DNA of 64,000 nt from Strongylocentrotus purpuratus (taxonomy: Eukaryota; Echinodermata; Echinoidea; Camarodonta; Strongylocentrotidae): assembly GCF_000002235.5 (NCBI RefSeq), contig NW_022145604.1, positions 28,307,291-28,371,290 of the forward strand, read 5' to 3'. The notes under the pieces were generated by a model. The model did not search any database, was not told where the DNA came from, and saw only the letters and a program-made list of their open reading frames with translations. Of the stretch, positions 10,401 through 22,400 are shown one piece after another. The translations under genes were made by a program, and so were the position numbers. How positions within the stretch are numbered: position 1 is the first letter of the stretch; each line of letters begins with the position of its first letter.

Positions 10401-13400
10401 TCAAATAAAAACAAAATTAGTCTGTCTGTACCAGACCGTGGTGCGCGGACATTTGTCCCCGTAGCCCGGTATATATCCCCATAGCCCGGTATATATCAAT
10501 GTCCCCATAGCCCGGTATATATCAATGTCCCCATAGCCCGGTATATATATATGTCCCCATAACCGGTGTATATAAATATACCCTATCAAGCCCAAGCTAT
10601 TATGGTCGAAGGGCAGGGACGGCCGAGCGACTTCCAAAGTGGGGGGGGGGGGGGGGGCACCAAGAAAAAAGGGCACTTTCTAGAAAAAGAGCATGTGTCA
10701 GTACAACAAAATAATTATCAGAGGTGAAAATAGGGCATTTCTTACAACTTCAATAGGAGGCACTCACCAGGGATGAAAAAAGTCATTCATGAGAATAGGA
10801 AAATTGGCATTTGTCGACGGAAAAAGGGCCCCCATCAGATTTTGATAGGGGCATTTAAGGTGAAAAGGGCATTTATGAAAAGGGGATAGGTCCCTTATTA
10901 GAAAGGAAAAGGGGCACGTATCATTGGTAAAAAGGAAATTATCAAAGGTGAAAAGAGGCACTTATCGCACCTGAAAATGGGCAAAGACCAGATATAAAAA
11001 GGGGCACTTATGTGAATAAAAAAGGGGCACTTATAATAAAGGAAAATGTGCATTATTTTGTTGAAAGAAAATGGGCACCGATCAGATTTTAAAGGGGCAT
11101 TTATCGGAAGTGAAGCGGGCACTTATCTGAAGTTGAAAGGAGTAACTCCTCGTACCTGAAAAAGGTCATTTACCAGAGATGAAAAGGGGCATTTATGATA
11201 AGGTAAAGGGGCTCTTTTTAATGGGGGCGCTTATTAGAAAGGTAAAGGGGAACATGTGAAAATATTTGCTTTATCCGAGTTAAAATGGGGGGAGCTATTT
11301 AAAGGGGGAAACTCTTACAAAGGAAAAGGGGCACTTGTCACAGTAACAGAGGCACCTCTCAGATTTGAATAGGGCAATTATCCAAGATGAAGGGGGCACT
11401 TATCAAAAGTGAAAAAGGGCACTTCTCGTACCTGAAAAGAAGCACTTACTATAGAGATTAAGAAGGGCACTTATTAGAATGGAAAATTGACACTTTTTGC
11501 AAAGGAAAATGGGAACTTGTCGAAGGAAAAGGGGGCACGTGTGAAAATAAAAGGGGCACTTATCACAGATGAAAAGGGGAAGGGTCAATTTGACTAATTA
11601 ATAGGGACACTTGTCAGGTAAGAGGGGCACTATTCCTATGTAAAAAAAGGGCTATTTTTACAAAGTTAAAGGGGCACTTTTCCTATGTACAAAGGGGAAC
11701 TTTTCGAGTGCTTGAAAAAGTGGGTGCACTAATGAAATTGAATGACGATCTTTTGAAAAATGGATGGGAAAACCTATAATTATATACAGCTACCGTGCGC
11801 ATACCCCAGTGGCGGATCCAGGGGAGGGGGGGGGGGCCTGGGAAAAAAACGTGTAAAAATACGTTTCTTTGGAAATGCCCCCCCCCCTCCCTGGCGCTCA
11901 AATTTTCAAGGACCAAAACAAAAAAGCAGTGCTCACTACCCCCCCCCCCCTCAGAAATGTTCAGATTATAGAATGCACGTTGCAAGAACACCGACGAAAC
12001 CCTGAATGGTATCAGTTATTAAGGAATAACCACAATGCAATCTCAATGGGATTCCAGCGGGGAAATTTGAGCTCAGAAATGTTCCTAACATCGCCTTGCT
12101 GGGAAGGTCGCCACGTAGATCCTATATTTTGGCAGTAATCTGAAGTAATTGATATGCGGTATAAGTAGACAGTGGGGCATAGCCACCATACGCTCTTTAA
12201 ACTAGAAACCCCCAAAAGAGCAATATTTCATAAGTGTATACGTAAGTTATGTTTTAATGTCGTTCTTTATACGCCTACGCACAGGTTTTAAATGATCCGT
12301 GCCTTCAAAACATTCGATGATTTGTATTCAGTTACATGCAGCATGGATAAAGAATATCTACATGATCTAGATAAAAGAGTTATGAATGACCCCCCCCCCC
12401 CCTCCCCTCCCCGGGAGGGGAGAAAAGAGGAAGGCATAACAATTTGTTATGGATGGCTAGGGGTTGCCAGGGGGATAGGTCTGGATAAGGGGATATAACG
12501 TGTAAATGTTACCTTATTTGGTTCCAGGGTTTTAATTAGATATGAACAGAGAATGGGACTAGTGTCGGAAGGGGAGAAGGGGGAGGGCATAGCAATGTTT
12601 TATGGATGACAAAGAGAAACCAAGCTGGGGGATATGTCTGGATAATGGGATATAAAGTGTCAATGTTGCCTCCTTGGTTTTGGGTTTAATGATACCAATG
12701 TCAACATATTATTTACGTTTAGAATTGTGGATTAATAAGCTAAAGGGATGCCAGTAAAGTGTCAGATTTCCCCCAAAATGTTACCTCCTTGGTTGTAGGG
12801 TTTTATTAGAGGGGATAACAATGTGTTATGGATGGCAGGATAAGGGGATATAAAGTGTAAATGTTACCTCCTTGGTTGCAGGGTTTTAATTAGATACGAA
12901 CAGAGAATGGGACTAGTGTCGGGAGGGGAGAAGGGGGAGGGCATTACAATGTGTCATGTATGGCAAAGCAGTATGTATTACCTCCTTGGTTTAAAAAAAA
13001 AAAAAAAATTAACAGAGAATGGGACTAGGATCGGAAGGGGGGAAAGGGGAGGGCATAACAATGTTTTATGGATGGCAAGGGGTAACCAAGGAGGTGGGGG
13101 AAGGTCTAGATAAGGGATTTAAAACATTTTATATTTCCTCCTTGGTTTTTAGGAATTTAATCAGATATGAACAGAGAATGGTACTTCTGCTGGGAGGTGA
13201 GAAAATGGGAAGGCATAACAATGGGGGGGGGGGGGGGGGGTGATAAAATATCTGAACTGAAAAGGTCGCCACGTAGATCCTACTAGATATTTCGGCAATA
13301 ATCTGGAGTAATAACGGATTTGTGTTATGAGTAGCCACCATACGCCATGTAATCTGGAAACCCCCAAAGATCACTATTTCATATTTGTATAAATATGTTT

Positions 13401-16400
13401 TAATTTCATGCTTTATACGAATACGCAAAGTTTATCAAAGCAGCATGGATAAAGATCATCTACATGATCTAGAGAAATAGTTTTGAATGACTAACTCCCC
13501 CCTCCCCCCCGCCCCCCGTTATATTAAAAACTATAATAACTATATAAGGTTATGATTAAAAGTAATGTTTCGATTTATCTAGCGCCTAATATGGATGATA
13601 AGCGCTTTACAATGATATCATTAGCCCGGTCATAGGAAACAATGCAAACCAGCACACATTGTGTGTACCATCACAACTCCCTGGGGAACAATCCTCCTTA
13701 GCGGCTCATGGGCATTGAGAAGATCTTTTACATGAGGACTTCCATCTCCTACCGGGTCCTCATTTATACACCTGAGTATAGAGCATCAATAATATTATTG
13801 TGGAAAAGTTGTTTTGCTGAAGGAAAAAAAAGGCAGTGGGAAGGGTTCGAACTCGGGCTCCTATTATCGGAAAGCATGCGCTCTACCAATCTTGACAAGC
13901 CACATGCACATAAATGTGCATGTAGCGTGAATTCCTGAATATACTTGTAAAGGAAGTCGGTCAGATGACCAACTTGATCGACGTTCATGATCACAAATAA
14001 AATACTAATCATATATATAATAATGTCCCCATAGCCCTGTCTAATAGTGGTTACTACAGTGTCCTCTTGTTTCGGAGTTGCAAAGTACTTAAATAACGTA
14101 GGCATTGTAATAATTACTAAAGCCAGTATTAGTTAACTATAATAACTATAATAAGTTATAATTAAAAGTTATATTTCGAGTTATATAGCGCCAATTTTGA
14201 ATGATGAGCGCTTTACAATGATATTATTAGCCCGGTCATAGGAAACAATGCAAGCCAGCGCACATTGTGTGCACCATCTCAACTCCCTGGGGAGCAATCC
14301 TCCTAAGCGGCTCATGGGCATTGAGAAGATCTTGTACATGAGGGGTCTTACCTCCTACAGGGTATTCATTTATACACCCGAGTATAAAGCATCTATAATT
14401 GTGGATAAATTGCTTTGATGAAGGTCAAAAAGGCAGTGGGAAAGGTTCGAACTCGGGATCCTATTATCGGAAAGCATGCGCTCTACCAATCTTGAAAAGC
14501 CACATGCACATGAATGTGCATATAGCGCGAATTCCTGTATATACTCTTGTACAGGACGGTCGGACAGATGACCCCCTTGATCGACGTTCATGATCACAAA
14601 TAAAATACTAATCATATATATACAAATAATGTCCCCATAGCCCTGTCTAATCGTGATTACTACAGTGTCCTCTTGTTTCGGAGTTGCAAAGTGCTTAAAT
14701 AACGTAGGCATTGTAATAATTACTAAAGCCAATATCAGTTAACTATAATAACTATAATAAGTTATGATTAAAAGTTATATTTCGAGTTATATAGCGCCAA
14801 TTTTGGATGATTAGCGCTTTACAATGATATTATTAACCCGGTCATAGGAAACAATGCAAGCCAGCGCACATTGTGTGCACCATCTCAACTCCCTGGGGAG
14901 CAATCCTCCTAAGCGGCACATGGGCATTGAGAAGATCTTGTACATGAGGGGTCTTACCTCCTACAGGGTATTCATTTATACACCCGAGTATAAGGCATCA
15001 ATAATTGTGGATAAATTGCTTTGATGAAGGTCAAAAAGGCAGTGGGAAAGGTTCGAACTCGGGATCCTATTGTCGGAAAGCATGCGCTCTACCAATCTTG
15101 AAAAGCCACATGCACATGAATGTGCATATAGCGCGAATTCCTGTATATACTTGTACAGGAAGTCGGACAGATGACCCCCCTTGATCGACGTTCATGATCA
15201 CAAATAAAATACTAATCATATATATACAAATAATGTCCCCATAGCCCTGTCTAATCGTGGTTACTACAGTGTCCTCTTGTTTCGGAGTTGCAAAGTGCTT
15301 AAATAACGTAGGCATTGTAATAATTACTAAAGCCAATATCAGTTAACTATAATAACTATAATAAGTTATGATTAAAAGTTATATTTCGAGTTATATAGCG
15401 CCAATTTTGGATGATTAGCGCTTTACAATGATATTATTAACCCGGTCATAGGAAACAATGCAAGCCAGCGCACATTGTGTGCATAATCTACACTCCCTGG
15501 GGAGCAATCCTCCTAAGCGGCTCATGGGCATTGAGAAGATCTTGTACGTGAGGGGTCTTACCTCCTACAGGGTATTCATTTATACACCCGAGTATAAAGC
15601 ATCAATAATTGTGGATAAATTGCTTTGATGAAGGTCAAAAAGGCAGTGGGAAAGGTTCGAACTCGGGATCCTATTATCGGAAAGCATGCGCTCTACCAAT
15701 CTTGAAAAGCCACATGCACATGAATGTGCATATAGCGCGAATTCCTGTATATACTTGTACAGGAAGTCGGACAGATGACCCCCTTGATCGACGTTCATGA
15801 TCACAAATAAAATACTAATCATATATATACAAATAATGTCCCCATAGCCCTGTCTAATCGTGGTTACTACAGTGTCCTCTTGTTTCGGAGTTGCAAAGTG
15901 CTTATTATAACGTAGGCAATGTAATAATTACTAAAGCCAATATCAGTTAACTATAATAACTATAATAAGTTATGATTAAAAGTTATATTTCGAGTTATAT
16001 AGCGCCAATTTTGGATGATTAGCGCTTTACAATGATATATTATTAACCCGGTCATAGGAAACAATGCAAGCCAGCGCACATTGTGTGCACCATCTCAACT
16101 CCCTGGGGAGCAATCCTCCTAAGCGGCTCATGGGCCTCGAGAAGATCTTGTACATGAGGGGTCTTACCTCCTACAGGGTATTCATTTATACACCCGAGTA
16201 TAAAGCACCAATAATTGTGGATAAATTGCTTTGATGAAGGTCAAAAAGGCAGTGGGAAAGGTTCGAACTCGGGATCCTATTATCGGAAAGCATGCGCTCT
16301 ACCAATCTTGAAAAGCCACATGCACATGAATGTGCATATAGCGCGAATTCCTGTATATACTTGTACAGGAAGTCGGACAGATGACCCCCTTGATCGACGT

Positions 16401-19400
16401 TCATGATCACAAATAAAATACTAATCATATATACAAATAATGTCCCCATAGCCCTGTCTAATAGTGGTTACTACTGTGTCCTCTTGTTTCGGAGTTGCAA
16501 AGTGCTAATAACGTAGGCATTGTAATAATTACTAAAGCCAATATCAGTTAACTATAATAACTATAATAAGTTATGATTAAAAGTTATATTTCGAGTTATA
16601 TAGCGCCAATTTTGGATGATTAGCGCTTTACAATGATATTATTAACCCGGTCATAGGAAACAATGCAAGCCAGCGCACATTGTGTGCACCATCTCAACTC
16701 CCTGGGGAGCAATCCTCCTAAACGTCTCATGGGCATTGAGAAGATCTTGTACATGAGGGGTCTTACCTCCTACAGGGTATTCATTTATACACCCGAGTAT
16801 AAGGCATCAATAATTGTGGATAAATTGCTTTGATGAAGGTCAAAAAGGCAGTGGGAAAGGTTCGAACTCGGGATCCTATTATCGGAAAGCATGCGCTCTA
16901 CCAATCTTGAAAAGCCACATGCACATGAATGTGCATATAGCGCGAATTCCTGTATATACTTGTACAGGAAGTCGGACAGATGACCCCCTTGATCGACATT
17001 CATGATCACAAATAAAATACTAATCATATATATACAAATAATGTCCCATAGCCCTGTCTAATCGTGGTTACTACAGTGTCCTCTTGTTTCGGAGTTGCAA
17101 AGTGCTTAAATAACGTAGGCATTGTAATAATTACTAAAGCCAATATCAGTTAACTATAATAACTATAATAAGTTATGATTAAAAGTTATATTTCGAGTTA
17201 TATAGCGACAATTTTGGATGATTAGCGCTTTACAATGATATTATTAACCCGGTCATAGGAAACAATGCAAGTCAGCGCACATTGTGTGCACCATCTCAAC
17301 TCCCTGGGGAGCAATCCTCCTAAGCGGCTCATGGGCATTGAGAAGATCTTGTACATGAGGGGTCTTACCTCCTACAGGGTATTCATTTATACACCCGAGT
17401 ATAAAGCATCAATACTTGTGGATAAATTGCTTTGATGAAGGTCAAAAAGGCAGTGGGAAAGGTTCGAACTCGGGATCCTATTATCGGAAAGCATGCGCTC
17501 TACCAATCTTGAAAAGCCACATGCACATGAATGTGCATATAGCGCGAATTCCTGTACAGGAAGTCGGACAGATGACCCCCTTGATCGACGTTCATGATCA
17601 CAAATAAAATACTAATCATATATATATACAAATAATGTCCCCATAGCCCTGTCTAATAGTGGTTACTACAGTGTCCTCTTGTTTCGGAGTTGCAAAGTAC
17701 TTAAATAACGTAGGCATTGTAATAATTAGTAAAGCCAGTATTAGTTAACTATAATAACTATAATAAGTTATAATTAAAAGTTATATTTCGAGTTATATAG
17801 CGCCAATTTGAATGTGGAGCGCTTTACAATGATATTATTAGCCCGGTCATAGGAAACAATGCAAGCCAGCGCACATTGTGTGCACCATCTCAACTCCCTG
17901 GGGAGCAATCCTCCTAAGCGGCTCATGGGCATTGAGAAGATCTTGTTCATGAGGGGTCTTACCTCCTACAGGGTATTCATTTATACACCCGAGTATAAAG
18001 CATCTATAATTGTGGATAAATTGCTTTGATGAAGGTCAAAAAGGCAGTGGGAAAGGTTCGAACTCGGGATCCTATTATCGGAAAGCATGCGCTCTACCAA
18101 TCTTGAAAAGCCACATGCACATGAATGTGCATATAGCGCGAATTCCTGTATATACTCTTGTACAGGACGGTCGGACAGATGACCCCCTTGATCGACGTTC
18201 ATGATCACAAATAAAATACTAATCATATATATACAAATAATGTCCCCATAGCCCTGTCTAATCGTGATTACTACAGTGTCCTCTTGTTTCGGAGTTGCAA
18301 AGTGCTTAAATAACGTAGGCATTGTAATAATTACTAAAGCCAATATCAGTTAACTATAATAACTATAATAAGTTATGATTAAAAGTTATATTTCGAGTTA
18401 TATAGCGCCAATTTTGGATGATTAGCGCTTTACAATGATATTATTAACCCGGTCATAGGAAACAATGCAAGCCAGCGCACATTGTGTGCACCATCTCAAC
18501 TCCCTGGGGAGCAATCCTCCTAAGCGGCACATGGGCATTGAGAAGATCTTGTACATGAGGGGTCTTACCTCCTACAGGGTATTCATTTATACACCCGAGT
18601 ATAAGGCATCAATAATTGTGGATAAATTGCTTTGATGAAGGTCAAAAAGGCAGTGGGAAAGGTTCGAACTCGGGATCCTATTGTCGGAAAGCATGCGCTC
18701 TACCAATCTTGAAAAGCCACATGCACATGAATGTGCATATAGCGCGAATTCCTGTATATACTTGTACAGGAAGTCGGACAGATGACCCCCCTTGATCGAC
18801 GTTCATGATCACAAATAAAATACTAATCATATATATACAAATAATGTCCCCATAGCCCTGTCTAATCGTGGTTACTACAGTGTCCTCTTGTTTCGGAGTT
18901 GCAAAGTGCTTAAATAACGTAGGCATTGTAATAATTACTAAAGCCAATATCAGTTAACTATAATAACTATAATAAGTTATGATTAAAAGTTATATTTCGA
19001 GTTATATAGCGCCAATTTTGGATGATTAGCGCTTTACAATGATATTATTAACCCGGTCATAGGAAACAATGCAAGCCAGCGCACATTGTGTGCATAATCT
19101 ACACTCCCTGGGGAGCAATCCTCCTAAGCGGCTCATGGGCATTGAGAAGATCTTGTACGTGAGGGGTCTTACCTCCTACAGGGTATTCATTTATACACCC
19201 GAGTATAAAGCATCAATAATTGTGGATAAATTGCTTTGATGAAGGTCAAAAAGGCAGTGGGAAAGGTTCGAACTCGGGATCCTATTATCGGAAAGCATGC
19301 GCTCTACCAATCTTGAAAAGCCACATGCACATGAATGTGCATATAGCGCGAATTCCTGTATATACTTGTACAGGAAGTCGGACAGATGACCCCTTGATCG

Positions 19401-22400
19401 ACGTTCATGATCACAAATAAAATACTAATCATATATATACAAATAATGTCCCCATAGCCCTGTCTAATCGTGGTTACTACAGTGTCCTCTTGTTTCGGAG
19501 TTGCAAAGTGCTTATTATAACGTAGGCAATGTAATAATTACTAAAGCCAATATCAGTTAACTATAATAAACTATAATAAGTTATGATTAAAAGTTATATT
19601 TCGAGTTATATAGCGCCAATTTTGGATGATTAGCGCTTTACAATGATATTATTAACCGGTCATAGGAAACAATGCAAGCCAGCGCACATTGTGTGCACCA
19701 TCTCAACTCCCTGGGGAGCAATCCTCCTAAGCGGCTCATGGGCCTCGAGAAGATCTTGTACATGAGGGGTCTTACCTCCTACAGGGTATTCATTTATACA
19801 CCCGAGTATAAAGCACCAATAATTGTGGATAAATTGCTTTGATGAAGGTCAAAAAGGCAGTGGGAAAGGTTCGAAACGGGATCCTATTATCGGAAAGCAT
19901 GCGCTCTACCAATCTTGAAAAGCCACATGCACATGAATGTGCATATAGCGCGAATTCCTGTATATACTTGTACAGGAAGTCGGACAGATGACCCCCTTGA
20001 TCGACGTTCATGATCACAAATAAAATACTAATCATATATATACAAATAATGTCCCCATAGCCCTGTCTAATAGTGGTTACTACTGTGTCCTCTTGTTTCG
20101 GAGTTGCAAAGTGCTAATAACGTAGGCATTGTAATAATTACTAAAGCCAATATCAGTTAACTATAATAACTATAATAAGTTATGATTAAAAGTTATATTT
20201 CGAGTTATATAGCGCCAATTTTGGATGATTAGCGCTTTACAATGATATTATTAACCGGTCATAGGAAACAATGCAAGCCAGCGCACATTGTGTGCACCAT
20301 CTCAACTCCCTGGGGAGCAATCCTCCTAAACGCTCATGGGCATTGAGAAGATCTTGTACATGAGGGGTCTTACCTCCTACAGGGTATTCATTTATACACC
20401 CGAGTATAAGCATCAATAATTGTGGATAAATTGCTTTGATGAAGGTCAAAAAGGCAGTGGGAAAGGTTCGAACTCGGGATCCTATTATCGGAAAGCATGC
20501 GCTCTACCAATCTTGAAAAGCCACATGCACATGAATGTGCATATAGCGCGAATTCCTGTATATACTTGTACAGGAAGTCGGACAGATGACCCCCCTTGAT
20601 CGACGTTCATGATCACAAATAAAATACTAATCATATATATACAAATAATGTCCCCATAGCCCTGTCTAATCGTGGTTACTACAGTGTCCTCTTGTTTCGG
20701 AGTTGCAAAGTGCTTAAATAACGTAGGCATTGTAATAATTACTAAAGCCAATATCAGTTAACTATAATAACTATAATAAGTTATGATTAAAAGTTATATT
20801 TCGAGTTATATAGCGCCAATTTTGGATGATTAGCGCTTTACAATGATATTATTAACCCGGTCATAGGAAACAATGCAAGCCAGCGCACATTGTGTGCACC
20901 ATCTCAACTCCCGGGAGCAATCCTCCTAAGCGGCTCATGGGCATTGAGAAGATCTTGTACATGAGGGGTCTTACCCCTACAGGGTATTCATTTATACACC
21001 CGAGTATAAAGCATCAAACTGTGGATAAATTGCTTTGATGAAGGTCAAAAAGGCAGTGGGAAAGGTTCGAACTCGGGATCCTATTATCGGAAAGCATGCG
21101 CTCTACCAATCTTGAAAAGCCACATGCACATGAATGTGCATATAGCGCGAATTCCTGTACAGGAAGGTCGGACAGATGACCCCTTGATCGACGTTCATGA
21201 TCACAAATAAAATACTAATCATAATATATACAAATAATGTCCCCCAAGCCCTGTCTAATAGTGGTTACTACAGTGTCCTCTTGTTTCGGAGTTGCAAAGT
21301 ACTTAAATAACGTAGGCATTGTAATAATTAGTAAAGCCAGATTAGTTAACTATAATAACTATAATAAGTTATAATTAAAAGTTATATTTCGAGTTATATA
21401 GCGCCAATTTTGAATGATGGAGCGCTTTACAATGATATTATTAGCCCGGTCATAGGAAACAATGCAAGCAGCGCACCTTGTGTGCAAATCTCAACTCCCT
21501 GGGGAGCAATCCTCTAAGCGGCTCATGGGCATTGAGAAGATCTTGTACATGAGGGGTCTTACACTCTACAGGGTATTCATTTATACACCCGAGTATAAAG
21601 CATCAATAATTGGGATAAATTTGCTTGATGAAGGTCAAAAAGGCAGTGGGAAAGGTTCGAACTCGGGATCCTATTATCGGAAAGCATGCGCTCTACCAAT
21701 CTTGAAAAGCCACATGCACATGAATGTGCATATAGCGCGAATTCCTGTATATACTTGTACAGGAAGTCGGACAGATGACCCCCTTGATCGACGTTCATGA
21801 TCACAAAAAAATACTAATCATATATATAATAATGTCCCCATAGCCCTGTCTAATCGTGTTACTACAGTGTCCTCTTGTTTCGGAGTTGCAAAGTGCTTAA
21901 ATAACGTAGGCATTGTAATAATTACTAAAGCCAATATCAGTTAACTATAATAACTATAATAGTTATGATTAAAAGTTATATTTCGAGTTAATAGCGCCAA
22001 TTTGGATGATTAGCGCTTTACAATGATATTATTAGCCGGTCATAGGAAACAATGCAAGCCAGCGCACATTGTGTGCACCATCTCAACTCCCTGGGGAGCA
22101 ATCCTCCTAAGCGGCTCATGGGCATGAGAAGATCTTGTACATGAGGGGTCTCTTACCTCCTACAGGGTATTCATTTATACACCCGAGTATAAAGCATCAA
22201 TAATGTGGATAAATTGCTTTGATGAAGGTCAAAAAGGCAGGGAAAGGTTCGAACTCGGGATCCTATTATCGGAAAGCATGCGCTCTACCAATCTTGAAAA
22301 GCCACATGCACATGAATGTGCATATAGCGCGAATTCCTGTATATACTTGTACAGGAAGTCGGACAGATGACCCCCTTGATCGACGTTCATGATCACAAAT

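Noticed and set aside
14431..14505. Functional tRNA gene
   Set aside because: The A and B boxes are recognisable, but the T stem and acceptor stem do not pair. It recurs as part of a SINE-like unit.
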